Below are positions 1 to 11,123 of a stretch of 64,000 nt of DNA, piece by piece. A program made the translations under genes and the position numbers. The notes beneath the pieces were generated by a model. It was not told the origin of the DNA, did no database searches, and saw only the letters and a list, made by a program, of their open reading frames with translations. The first letter of the stretch is position 1; each line of letters opens with the position of its first letter. This DNA is from Ottelia alismoides (Eukaryota; Streptophyta; Magnoliopsida; Alismatales; Hydrocharitaceae): the NCBI GenBank assembly GCA_037367405.1, contig JAZKJV010010617.1:999375-1063374 (forward strand), in the 5' to 3' direction.

Positions 1-335
1 TATCTAGGTGACAGCGTGGTTTTGTCTATATTTGTATGTCCTTAACTCCCCTACTTTATTTCTTGTCGACAAAGTCAATATTAACTTAGTCTCGGGATTT
101 AAGATTAGACAATATTTACAATACTTCCTTTATTTTTCTTTTCTTTTCTTTATTCATTTATTTTTATTTCAATACATATATTTAAGCATTATTTACAAAC
201 AAATGTCAGAGTGGTAATTTGAACAAGTTAGTTATATTTACATACATTTATCTAAATAAAGGTAAATAAATGAGTATTCATTAGTAGGGGTATGTTGAGA
301 GCTCCATTGTCATCGTGTTATTGTCGTTCCACCAG
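1..335. other. AT-rich sequence, no gene seen
   Basis: AT-rich sequence with short open frames only. The longest (8-217, plus strand) encodes a hydrophobic, low-complexity peptide that I do not recognise. I see no repeat boundary or RNA gene here. Confidence 0.5.
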
Positions 336-723
336 ACTGACTACTCGTAGATCTATGTCTTCTTTGATGCCTCATGCAATCGAAGATGGTGATTGATTTC
401 ATACGATGAAATCATGAGGTTCTACACTTGGATCATCACTTTGGATTGTAGGAAGCACATGTCTCATCCACGCACCCATAAGTGCTCTCTACACCGCATG
501 CTATTGAGATAGGAGGTCTCTTCTCTGAGACTTGAGGATCACGATCACGCTTAAAGAGGTAATCCTATTACTCATGTTATCTTGATGAAATGACATGGGA
601 ATTATTCCAATGTCAAGTGGTTTCATCGATTTTTAAAATTTTCATTGCCTCATTTAACTAGTATGACTAGTCGACCTAGATTAGATATGATTTGATCTCT
701 ATGCTTTCGTGATCTGTAAGGCA
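336..723 (+). mobile_element. Decayed copia LTR, 3' end fragment
   Basis: This stretch aligns by eye with the last ~400 bp of the solo copia LTR at 53218-55749. Shared blocks occur in the same order: a GTAGATCT/GTGGATCT block, GATGAAATCATG against GACGAAATCGGG, AAGTGCTC against AAGTGCGTTC, GATAGGAGG, GATCACGATCACGC against GATCTCGCGATCACAAC, an AAGAGGTA block, and a CTTTCGTGAT end block. The copy is strongly diverged and its upstream part is missing or unrecognisable, so it is a relic. Its orientation matches the solo LTR (plus). Confidence 0.65.
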
Positions 724-2261
724 AAACCTCTGACCTATAGATGAAAAGGAAGTATTCTAAACTTAATCATTCTAGATTTTACAAACATTTACATTGGAAA
801 AAAATAAATGTGAGGTTGAAACATGACAAATTCTTTGGTATTCGAAAAATATCAATCTTACCCCATGATATAAAATGTAGGACTATTTTGTACCATTTGG
901 AGGGCATACAATCAAAATTAGACGACACATGGGACATTATGCAAGTTGCGCAAAGATGCCATGCCGAAATCGACACTTTAGGTGTTGATTTGGAGGATCT
1001 GCCCCCTAAAACTTTAAATATGAAATGTTGTTGCATATATAATTAATTATTAATTATTAAAAAAAGTCCTCAACTTTACATGTTACAATCATATTTTATT
1101 ACTTTTAAAATTTAATACTTATCTTTCAAGAGATAAGATTATTGGTGGAAAGAGGATTTCTATCCACCATTTATATGGGAAAATGTGGATGAAGGTCATT
1201 GATTATGCTCATATGGGTATTTGGGGATTGGTGCAAAGATGTCTATTGATATATGTTAATGGATTAACATATCGAATTTTGATAATAATCTGATCCAGTT
1301 AATACTTTCACAGCTTTCGAAAAATTCCAATATGACAGATTCGAATGATAAAACAAAATCAATCTAATTCAAATAACATTGGATCGAATAAAATTATGAC
1401 TTTATCTGATCCATGCACACCCCTATTAAATAGTCACGAATTGAGCCATCTTCTAACTAATCACTTCTCTTTATATGCAAAAGTATGGAACCTCTTTTTA
1501 AGGAAATAACATATTATAGATTTTATTATGTTTTACACATCTATACAATAATTTTTATTTGTATGCTATATGCCATTTTGTATATTCGATATTAATGTCT
1601 AAGCAGTATTTTAATTTATAATGTTCTTTTTACAAATTTGTATAGCATATAAAATGGAATAAAGTTCACAATACATAATTTCTCGTAAAAAGCATGTGAT
1701 TGACCATAAAAATATGATGTCTATATTTTAAGTGCCTGATATCGAATGAAGAATTAAAAATTGGCTCATTTATAATTTAAGTATTGGCATCAAGTAATAG
1801 AATATCATACATATCGAAAAATAACATTCAATGGTACAAATGCAATTATGTAAAACAGAAAGATATTGTAAAATTTTTAGTAGTAGCTCATATCAACATC
1901 TAAGTTAAGGATACATAAACTTAGGTTATTTATATACTTAAAAGTTAGGTTATTCATATAATTAAAGTAAGCGTATTTATTAAATTTGCCTATGTTTTTT
2001 TGGAAATTATTATTCTATTTTTATGAGATATTAGATGAGTTCGATTGTATATTTGGGCAGCTAGAATTTTTCTATTCATTACCCAAAATAGAAGAAAAAC
2101 AACATCCTGAAGTCTCGAGCGAGCAACATGTCTTATATGTTAGCACATCAATCTTATGCAAATTATATATTTGGAAATCATAATTAATTAAGTATCTTGA
2201 TGGCGAATTTTATTTTCGACTTAACCTAAAAAAGAAGAAGAGGAAACATCCTCCTTGTATA
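724..2261. other. AT-rich intergenic sequence, one unrecognised open frame
   Basis: Mostly AT-rich. A 101-codon frame at 741-1046 (plus) begins just downstream of the LTR relic and encodes a basic peptide with several Cys and His near its C-terminus. I recognise no family, and it may be a fragment of an old copia interior or chance. The rest (1047-2261) holds only short frames and no visible repeat structure. Confidence 0.4.
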
Positions 2262-2368
2262 GAGTTTTTACCCCGAATGGGCATGGGCCCCGTCAAAATG
2301 CCCGATCAGGGCATGTCAGCACCAAAATTCCGTGTCAGGGCATTGATCGGCGAACGGTTTGCCGATCA
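2262..2368. repeat. Left terminal inverted repeat of the PMD MULE
   Basis: Matches the reverse complement of 6584-6690 with scattered mismatches. It begins GAGTTTTTACCCCGAATGGG. The motif CGAACGGTTTGCCGATC near its inner edge recurs as a variant at about 2503-2520, just upstream of the TATA box. Confidence 0.8.
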
Positions 2369-2528
2369 ACACCTGCTCTCCCGTTCAACGCCTCCTCCCC
2401 CAAGGCACGCGCGCTCTGCGATCTTCCATCCGCGCCTTCCCGAGGCGCACGCGCGCCGGGATTCCCGGGCATGCCCCAGATTCCTGGGGTGGGACCCAGT
2501 CGACGAACGGTTCGCCGACCGGGTTCCC

Positions 2529-2660
2529 TATAAATAGCGCCCTTCGCCCCCCTCATTCCCCACGCCATTCCTCATTCCTCTCTTCTCCCATAGCCTCAAG
2601 CCTCCTCCTCTCAAGCCTCAAGCCTCCTCTTGCCTTCCTCCCTCCCACATTCCATCTCAG
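2529..2660 (+). promoter_or_regulatory. Transposon-internal promoter: TATA box, leader and splice donor
   Basis: TATAAATAG lies at 2529-2537 and is followed by a C/T-rich leader with CTCAAGCCTCCTC repeats, typical of plant 5' UTRs. The leader ends in a good donor context, CTCAG then GTATGTTT, with the junction at 2660/2661. This implies that the PMD gene is transcribed from the left TIR side with a spliced leader. This is inferred from sequence alone; the transcription start was not determined. Confidence 0.6.
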
Positions 2661-3591
2661 GTATGTTTTATTTATTTTATAAAATTTTAGTTTTATAATT
2701 TCAATAAAATTTGTTTAATAGTTTTTGAGGAAAAAAATGCATGGCCACATGTTAGATTTGATTATAGTTTCATTTCCCCACATGTTAGATTTAATCAAAA
2801 AGTCTCCTTTTATTCGGTAGAATAATAGTACCGCTATGATCTCCAACTTAGAAGATCAAATGTTTATTAATTCGGATCAATCATACAACCATAGTTCTTC
2901 CGGCTTATTTATTAATAAATATTATTAATCAGCAAATAGAAAGTTATCAGTGAGTAGTTATTTTATAATTTTTAAATTAGTAATTTAGTACTTAGAAATT
3001 AGTATTTAATTACTAATTATTTAATTATTAAATATTAAGTAATACTAGTTAATTATTACTTATTGGTAGTTAGTAAGTAACTATCACATATTATTAAATA
3101 TTAAGTAATACAAGTTAATTATTATTAATTTCTAGTTAGTTATTACCTATCGGTAATTAGTAAGTAAATATCAATCATTATTTAATTAATAATTATTAAC
3201 CAGTCAATCTTTAATTTCTAAGTATCAATTATTAATTAATTACTATTTCTTATTAATTAGGAAATTATTATCGAAATTTAATTATTAAATATACAGTAAT
3301 TATGAAATACTAATTAATCATTATTAAGTAATTATCAGTCACTAGTTAATTACTAATTGTTAATTATCAATTACTAATTTTAAGTAGTAATTATTAATTT
3401 TTAACTATCAATTATTAATTTGTAAGTATCAATTTTTAATTAATTACTATTTATTATTAATTAGGAAATTATTATGAAAATTTAATTATTACTTATACAG
3501 TAATTATGAAATACTAATTAATCATTATTATGTAATTATCAGTCAGTAGTTAATTAGTAATTGTTAATTATCAGTTACTAATTTTTAAGTA
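2661..3591 (+). repeat. Very AT-rich presumed intron with a direct duplication
   Basis: The sequence is almost wholly TTAAT/ATTAAGTA-type. A block of about 180 bp at about 3211-3389 is repeated, with few changes, at about 3415-3594. Shared runs include TTAATTAGGAAATTATTA and ACAGTAATTATGAAATACT. It starts at a splice donor and ends where PMD homology begins, so I read it as an intron. It has no coding potential. Confidence 0.55.
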
Positions 3592-5417
3592 GTCGGAGAT
3601 AATCTGTCGAGCGGACGCTTGAAGCTAACCCGGATTCATGACTCTATTCTCTCGGATGCAAACCTCCAGGAGCAAGATCCGAATAGGTTGCAGAGAATCG
3701 TGCGGGCATTTATTTTATACCAGATTGGGGAGTCTTTCTTCACAGACTCTACTGGTGATAAGGTACCTTTGCGGTATCTCTGTCTGCTCGAAAATTTCCA
3801 GGAATGTGGTCAGGTAGCTTGGGGGCAACAGTACTTGCCCAATTATACCAGCAACTGGACGAATGCTCGTTGGGGAGATCCAAGAGATGTTATGGGTTTC
3901 TCACATTGCTTTAGACGTGGTCTTGGGAAGACATACACATCGGGGTGCCCCAACCGTATCGAATGGATCTCGAAGCTCTGAATCGAGGGCCATATGCTTC
4001 ACGGTATGGCACGCACAGTCACCATTCAAATTTTTTATATCTTAACAAGATATTAACATCCGAATGAACAGATGGACGTCAGGACGTAGGCCGTTTACTC
4101 AAAACGTTCAGACAACAAACCTGACGTTTTATCGCAATGAGTTGGACACACAGGACGAGCATCAGGTACGGTCAATGACTATACTAGATATACCGTATCC
4201 TTATTGAAAAATAACTAACTTTGGACTGTTTATCATATGCGTTGGTCTCCATATCAAATGGAGATCGTAAATCACCTTCCCGCAATCTGTCGAGAAGGAT
4301 AGGAAGTGTGGAGATCCCAGACAGTCCTAATTTGTTTTAACATAGCGGTCATGCACGTGCCCGATCGTGTAATGAGGCAATTCGATCTGCGACCTCACAT
4401 CCCATATCAAATGCCCCTAATAGTTTTCCCGAATCGTCGCTCTTGTCAAATACAGAATGATCCAATTGATTGGGCCGATCGATTCCGAGAACTGATCGTT
4501 CGATGGAATCAATGGCGTGAAACCGTGGTAATGGAAAGACAATCGGTTGAATCGAACGAGCAGCATCTGGAAGCATACATGGCGTGGTATTGGAACATTA
4601 CACGACAATGGATACATACCTCAATACCACCACCACGCTTTACATACGAGCCTTACGCTCCCAGGTTCAGACCAGGGGTAAGTGCGCATATTGTCCATCT
4701 TTAATTCTCGTAAAACATCAATTAAATACGGGTCAAACATTCATGTGCAGAGTGTGTATGATGTTCGGGAGATCCTAGAAGATTGCGAACGAAGCTCGGA
4801 GTTGAAGAATGTAATTGGATTACTTGACTCCGCCCTACAGAATTTTAGATTGGTGGATCAAATGAGTCAGTACACTTCGAGGTACTCGTACTCCACTGAG
4901 CCTTCACCTATACCATTCCATGTCCTGAGCCACCCCGACGGTCTGAGGCTGCTGCTCAAAGTTATGCTTTTCGTGTACACGAACCATATGCTGTCGGTAG
5001 AAATGATGACGAAGCGGGACCATCACAGGTCCAATATACGCAACCTTCACAAGCTGGAGATTTCTGGGGTCTAAACCAGGGCATTCCCAACCAGACGCAG
5101 ATTTTCACGCAATTCCTAACCAACGATTTCATTCCACATCAAGCGCATGGGTTTGCCTACTATGCAGATTCCAGCCTTGTGCCTCCCTTCCAGAATCTGC
5201 CGCAGCAGCGTACACCGCAACCAGATCAACCACCATCAGAGCATCGTCAACGGCCTTCGCAGATCGATAGAGCTTCATCAGTTCGGGACCAACACCTCAG
5301 CCACCGCGAGAAATGAATGATGAGAGTGGATGTGGTACTGGTGTTGCTAGTAGGGGTCGTAGTGCTAATCTATCGTCGATATTACGTAGGGCACGTAGAA
5401 TTCTGAATCTGCAGTAA
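3592..5417 (+). pseudogene. Plant mobile domain (PMD, MAIN/PP7-long-form-like) pseudogene
   Basis: Homology starts at about 3592 with GRLKLTRIH, continues through VRAFILYQIGESFFTDSTGD, PLRYLCLLENF and the CGQVAWG block (to 3981), then shifts frame. A piece at about 4071-4163 reads RWTSGRRPF, then FYRNELD. The next exon (about 4233-4680) carries the VWSPY, WRSQ and HVPDRVMRQFDL signature and YMAWYWNITRQ. A donor at 4681 and an acceptor near 4749 join it to a tail ending RRARRILNLQ and a stop at 5415-5417. These are hallmarks of the aminotransferase-like PMD, whose host members act in gene silencing and meristem maintenance. Defects are an in-frame TAG at 4300-4302, at least two frameshifts, and no N-terminal third of the domain. 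It lies wholly inside the MULE. Confidence 0.75.
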
Positions 5418-5692
5418 TTTGTACGAACATTATCTTTTTAATTAGTAGATTAATGACATATTGATCGTTTTTGTTAATTTCACTGTAATCTCATGCTTCC
5501 TTCGTTATTAGAAATAAATGGCATAAAATGACTAATATGCAGATCTGTTAGTACAATCTCAAGTTGACGTATTGCAAATCCATAAGTAAAATCTCATATT
5601 GTTATATTTTATTTCATTATTGGGCGATATTCTTTAATGCCTTACGATATTTCTATTTTATTAATTTTTTTAATATTGTTTTATTGCAGGAG

Positions 5693-6181
5693 ATGGCGAA
5701 AACAAGATTCACGGCACGTAAGTCGATACGTCCTCCGATCAACAGAGTCCTGGCGGTACGTACACCGCTCAGGGCGACACCACCTGCATCACATCAGACT
5801 CCGCCTGCTTCAGGTGGCCAGCCACAACGAGGACCTTTTTTCGTCCCACGACAGCATAGTCCACACAACTCAGAGATGGATCGTGCTCCTCGCGCACTTT
5901 CAGATGCTCCTACGGAGTATCCACTGCAGACTCCTTCAGAGTATCCATTGCAGGATACTTCGCTACCTCAGTCGCTTTATCCTATCGACTCTCCGCTTAC
6001 TGACTACTCTCCACAATCCATGCCTCCACCGATGGATGTCAGTTTTCAGAGCGAGACCTCCCCGCTCACTGACGTCTACGATGAGGAGGAGGAGCTGTAT
6101 GCTGACTTGGCAGATCTACATTACACAATTGCACTTAAGTACGCGCGTCTGAGCGTACTGCGAGGACAACGCTATCGTTAG
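5693..6181 (+). CDS. Small P/S/T-rich protein of the MULE, function unknown
   Basis: This is an intact 162-codon frame starting MAKTRFTARKS. The start ATG lies 3 bases after a strong acceptor (TTTTATTGCAG at 5679-5689), so I prefer it to the earlier in-frame ATG at 5564, which would lie in an AT-rich, intron-like stretch. The protein has a basic N-terminus, a long Pro/Ser/Thr/Gln-rich middle with two EYPLQ repeats, then an acidic patch (DEEEEL) and a short C-terminal segment rich in Leu, Ala, Tyr and Arg. I do not recognise the family. It lies downstream of the PMD pseudogene on the same strand and inside the right TIR. Unlike its neighbour it has no stops. It could be a separate transposon gene or the last exon of one. 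Confidence 0.5.
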   Translation: MAKTRFTARKSIRPPINRVLAVRTPLRATPPASHQTPPASGGQPQRGPFFVPRQHSPHNSEMDRAPRALSDAPTEYPLQTPSEYPLQDTSLPQSLYPIDSPLTDYSPQSMPPPMDVSFQSETSPLTDVYDEEEELYADLADLHYTIALKYARLSVLRGQRYR

Positions 6182-6583
6182 AGGACATTATTTGTAGTTT
6201 TTAGGACATGTTTGTCTAATGCAATGCTAGATGTTATCTTCCTATTTCGTGTTTGAAACAATGGAGCCTCACTTGTAATGTCAAGTGAGATGTTGAATGT
6301 GATGTTTATGTCAGTTATTTTAAGATATGAATGGAGAGTGACAAGCATGTTTACTTTGCTCTCATAGTTTGCACATATACCATTATATTTTATATAATTT
6401 ATGTATTCATTATATACAATGGAACAATCAATAATAATTATATTATCGATTATTATAATAAAATATTTATACATTATAAATTTGAAATATAATTATGTGC
6501 CTCCTAAAAAATATACTATTATTAGAACATATTTATACATGACCGACTGGGAAGGGAGCTGGGCGCGCTACGGGCGGGGTTTC

Positions 6584-6690
6584 TGATCAGCGAACGGTTC
6601 ACCGTTCTATGCCCTGACTCGGAATTTAGACTCTGACATGCCCTGACCGGATATTTTGACGGGGACCATGCCCATTCGGAGAAAAAACTC
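6584..6690. repeat. Right terminal inverted repeat of the PMD MULE
   Basis: The reverse complement matches 2262-2368. It ends GGAGAAAAAACTC at 6690 and is followed by CCTCGTAAA, the partner of CCTTGTATA on the left flank. Confidence 0.8.
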
Positions 6691-7866
6691 CCTCGTAAAG
6701 GACGAAACTTGTCTCGTCAAACCAAAAACCACAAGGTAATGACGGTGACAATGCCAAGCACAAAAAATCACCGTGACAATATAGATGGCGTTATATATAA
6801 AAAAACGTAATCTTCTGATATCATTTGGAAGTATCCAGAAGTGCAAAATCGAAATCATATGAGAAACTAATGATGGGTTGATGTCCTCAATTATGTTATT
6901 GATTGATTTAGCTCAGATTTTGTTGATTACTGTTCACAAGACTAAGCATAGACCCCATCGTTGTATTTGTTTGTGTATGTTGATTACTACAGACACAGTA
7001 TAGGCAAAGCAGATGATAGAAGAGGGGTGTATATGCGAATATAAAATTAAGGAGAATATTCATACAAATACTACTATTCAATGAAAATTGGTAGGAAATC
7101 CTTCATCCTGTATTATAGTTGATGTATCATCACTGCTTCTTAGAATAATTTTGTTAGATCAAGTTGTGAGGTTTAAACAACTATTTAAGTCGCTACTTTG
7201 CACGTAAGTTAATGTCTACTTAATTTGAGAGAGAGAGAGAGTGACAACAGACAACTAAGACCAACAATAACAATTTTAAAATTGGAGAAACGACGACCCC
7301 ATGGGAGGCGCCACTTGCAGCGCGTGCAACGAGGGAAAGCGACCCTTGAAGCACATCAACATCACATCAGATTGCGAGTCCACACCTCTTCATTTGACGG
7401 CATCCATCGTCATCCTCCTACCCTTTTCCTACTCACAAATCTCTATTATCATATCAATTCAATCCACATCAAGCTTCATCATGCAAACATGACACTCCAC
7501 TTGACCCATAAATAAGCAAATACCACCGCAGCTATAGTGCAAATCCCCATTTGAATATGGTTATATCGTTTCAACCTCAACCTACCGAACCAAGTCAAAA
7601 ATATTAATAGATCGCATTTTCTCTAAATATTTGTCGTGTTATCGTTGCTTATTATAATACCTGGTGTATTTTTCAAATCATATTGAAAACATTATCGAAA
7701 AGGTTGGATCATGTTGAACAATTTAATCAAATTGGTTCAATCGGATTTATATCTCATCATCATTGAAAATCAGATTAACTTTAACCACAGGAAAAATCTG
7801 ATTTAATCGCAATGAATTGAAAAATAAATATAAAATTCACAATCAACACATATTCTATAATATATA
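6691..7866. other. Intergenic, no gene recognised
   Basis: Unremarkable AT-rich sequence with a short GA microsatellite at about 7227-7241. A 96-codon plus-strand frame at 7225-7515 starts inside that microsatellite and has no recognisable domain. I see nothing else. Confidence 0.45.
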
Positions 7867-9924
7867 CTAGCAGTGTGACCGTGGTTTGCACGGGTATACA
7901 AACTATCTTTTATTAAGCATATGTGTTATACGAGAAGTCGGAATTGATGAATACAGAGAGGTAAAGCTCAATATGCAGCAGATCTCTTGTCGATTTATTA
8001 CCTTCAACTATATAACCCATAATTTCATATCGGACACCTTCTATTTAATATTTAAATAATTTGGATATATGACATAGTATTGTATATTATATGCATGATA
8101 AGATGTTTACATCGAGGTGTGTAATTTAGATTTTAAGAGATGCTGTAAATGGTATTTAATTTGAAAATCATAGTGGAGCTGTATAATAGAAATGCCATTT
8201 GTTAGAAAAATCCTCGTGGAAAAGATCAACATCCTCGCATAACATCATAGGTAAGCATATATTTGTGTAATATAGTATCGAAAGTATTAGAAAAAAGGAA
8301 TTTTTACTCGGAACATTATAAACTTTGTAAATTATCTTCTCGACCTTTAAAACGTCGATATTTCCCCCTCGACCATGTAAATGTATTCCGTCTTACCCCA
8401 CAGACCCTGCCGCGAAGCACGATAAAATACCATTTTGCTGATAACAACTACAATATTGATTGAATCATTATTTGTTATAAAATTGTTTAATAAAGCTTCA
8501 AGTCGAATTTGTCATCCAAATCTATATATCACAAACAGATAAAAGCTCGTAGCAATATCCTTATATGTTTAATCCTCAATAAGAATTAGCATCCGCATTT
8601 ATTTAAAAGTGAATACAATAATAAACAAATATGAATATATTCATATCTAATCGTACGTATATGCTATTTAATTTAATATATATAGAAGATCATTTTAGGT
8701 GAATGAGGAAATAACAACAGGTCAAGTATATTGAATCAATTGATTACGTCAACATATCTGAAAAATAAACTACACTAAATAACTACAATAGTAAAAAACA
8801 AAAATAGAAATCCCTTGATGTTATAAATTTTTTAACGATACTTTAAAATAATATTATTCACCAAATAATGTGTAGTGTAGTCATGAGCTCGACGTGGGAC
8901 TTGTAAAGGGGAAAAATTCCTCATATCTGTATATGTATCAATACAAAAACTCATAGCATGCATATATATATATATATATATAGGAATAAAAAAGTTGACA
9001 ATATGCTTAAGACAAATATATTTGTATCCACATTTTTCATAAAATGGGAAACAAATTTATTCATATATGATCGGATCGGATCCCTACACATATGATATTC
9101 TTATATCAGGGAAAAATTAAGGGCAGATGTGGTGAAGGAGGGGTTGGGATGGATGGCTAGATGATCTCCCCGGACATGATGTCATAACAATCGAGGTACC
9201 GTGAGCAAGAGGGGACGTCATGTCATTATTGCACTGGGCGAAACCTTGTAAAAAAATTTAGGAATGATATCCTTTGATCCCTTACCGCACTTGAATATTT
9301 CCATCCCTCTCGATAAGAGTTGGGCAAATCAAAGTATATCTTGTTCAAGGGAGGGGGTTGCTTTATTTATTTGCTGCTAGAGTAGGGATTGGAAAACACT
9401 TGATTCCTTAAATTCACAATAAAAATATATTTGTTGCAATATAATTAACCATTAATCATTTTTCATTGGTATAAATTTCGATAGAAATCAATGCTAATAC
9501 AAAAATATGATATCAATAAAAAATACCTAAATATCTATTGATATAAATGATATATTCAGGAATTGGAAATAAAATGATATATACTAAAAATAAAGTAATA
9601 AATTTATCATAAGAAAAATTCAAATAGGAGAGTATTACTGCAAGAATCTCAAATCTTATTAAAGCAAAAAAAATGCTAACAAATATCTTCTACGAAATTT
9701 CCAAGCATGAGCGCAATATGTTACACAGTGGGACCGTGAGAGCAGCTCACTGTGACGGTAATGTGGTGCTAGGAACTGAGATTTGAGGGTAACATTGGAA
9801 AGTTGAATTGGATTTAGGATAAAATGGAATGTTGCCGTGATTGTTGGGGGTAAAATTGGAATGTGGGGGCTAAAAAGAAATGGAGGTCGGTGGCAACACC
9901 CCCTCTTTAATATATAGTAATAGA
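7867..9924 (-). mobile_element. Non-autonomous Helitron
   Basis: Read on the minus strand, the element starts TCTATTACTATATATT (right end, 9924 downward), a typical plant Helitron 5' end. It finishes with a stem-loop CCGTG-CAAAC-CACGG (7879-7893), 8 nt, then CTAG at 7867-7870. The bases outside are A before TC and T after CTAG, i.e. insertion between A and T with no target duplication. The 2.06-kb interior has only short frames, no Rep/helicase, an AT microsatellite near 8962-8983, and a CTCACTGTGACGG-containing segment near 9748. The ends define the call; a nested insert inside cannot be excluded. Confidence 0.65.
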
Positions 9925-9947
9925 TGGGTAAACTTGTATTCCCTCAT

Positions 9948-10282
9948 GAAGAGCTAACTTGACACCCCCATGCTTTTTCCATATTTTGTATGAAATTTCT
10001 TCAAAACACATTGAGGGAATTTTGATAACTCAATGACAACTTTTTATCATTCAAATTTCATGTAAAATTGACACTACAAAGATGTCCATATCGAGGGTCG
10101 ATTACAATGATTCTGGGATCGTTAAATTATAAGATAGTTTTGATAATAGGGGATAGTAGTCTCCAATTGAGCCAAAATTCAAATAACAAGATATTTCCAT
10201 TTAGTGATAAAAATTCCCATGTATTTTGAAACATTCCATACAAATATGGAAAAAGGAATGGGGGATGAGAAACTTCAGATAA
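9948..10282. repeat. Foldback (hairpin) element, copy A
   Basis: The left arm (about 9961-10044) pairs with the right arm (about 10195-10275): CATGCTTTTTCCATATTTTG against CAAATATGGAAAAAGGAATG, and further matching runs. The loop holds GATTACAATGATTCTGGGAT followed by CGTTAAA, which resembles the loops of the hairpins at 11876 and 12377, so it is assigned to the same family. It is more diverged than the others and lacks flanking microsatellites. Confidence 0.55.
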
Positions 10283-10385
10283 GGTGGGTCTTCCCAATTT
10301 TAGGAAAGCCATAATAATTAAGGTATTCTTCTTCTTTTTTTAAAAATTTCTCATGTCATAGATTTAATAATAAATATTAATATAA

Positions 10386-10897
10386 GGTCTTTTTAAATAA
10401 TTATTAATTGCATAATTAATTAAATAGGTAAGGAGTTGAATTATTTAAGGCATTACTAGGTACCTCAGGTGTCGATTAGGAGAAACAAGTCCAAATCAAA
10501 ACCTTAAAGTGTCTATTTGGAGAGGAGGAGCCTATTTGTATTGCATTGTATTTTATATAATATTCGATCATTATTGCTACATCTGTTTAACTTCCATTCA
10601 CGTTTATATATATCCCATCACTATTGCATGTTTTATATAACTTTACTTTTAATGATGATCATGATTGCATGGTATTAAATATATATTCCATTATTGATGC
10701 ATGTGTTATATAACTTCATTTCATGAATGTTTTAACGCATCATTATTGCATGCGTGGCCTCAAAATACAACATTTTTGGCATAGCTCCCCAATTCGGTAC
10801 TTGAGGTGCCAATTAATATCTAAAATTTTAAAATATTTCAACTCTCTATCTATTTAATTAATTACAAAATAATTAATGATTATTTAAAAAAAGTCCC
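10386..10897. mobile_element. MITE-like element with ~100-bp inverted repeats
   Basis: The left end GGTCTTTTTAAATAATTATT and the reverse complement of the right end (GGGACTTTTTTTAAATAATC) begin inverted repeats of about 100 bp that include TAATTAATTAAATAG, GAGTTGAA and GCACCTCA/GTACCTCA blocks. The middle is an imperfect minisatellite whose units of roughly 50-60 bp contain a CATCATTATTGCATG-like core followed by TTTTATATAACTT. No transposase frame is present. Flanks TAA and TTG do not match, so the superfamily is unresolved (PIF/Harbinger or Mutator-derived are both possible). Confidence 0.6.
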
Positions 10898-11123
10898 TTG
10901 ACATAGCATGCCTGTCAAGATAGAATTATGATAATACTATTATATTTGACAAAAATATAAGATACATGTAGATGATATATTTTACAAAATAATCTAAACA
11001 AACTTTTTTTTGCAGTGTACACTTTATATTTTATAGAATTGTTAACAATGTACTAATTTGATATTTGCCTCTTTAAAGTTCAAGAAAGACCTACCTCATC
11101 AGAACAACCCCGTATATATATTA

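Larger units (their letters stand above)
2262..6690 (+). mobile_element. Mutator-like (MULE) transposon carrying a PMD gene
   Basis: The ends form long terminal inverted repeats: 2262-2368 and the reverse complement of 6584-6690 share CCGAATGGGCATGG, CCCCGTCAAAAT, CAGGGCATGTCAG, GTCAGGGCAT and CGAACGGTT blocks in order. The flanking nonamers CCTTGTATA (2253-2261) and CCTCGTAAA (6691-6699) agree at 7 of 9 bases, as expected of an old 9-bp Mutator-type target duplication. Inside are a TATA box, a leader, an AT-rich presumed intron, a broken plant mobile domain gene and a second small gene, all on the plus strand. No MULE transposase is recognisable, so the element would depend on a transposase supplied in trans. 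PMD genes are known passengers of plant DNA transposons and retrotransposons (family knowledge). The superfamily assignment rests on TIR length and duplication size. Confidence 0.75.

Noticed and set aside
1190..1425. Possible hAT-type MITE ending CATGCACACCCCT near 1424
   Set aside because: Only one candidate end is visible; no inverted partner or 8-bp duplication found.
7225..7515. 96-codon plus-strand frame
   Set aside because: Starts in a GA microsatellite, has no domain and no promoter or splice context.
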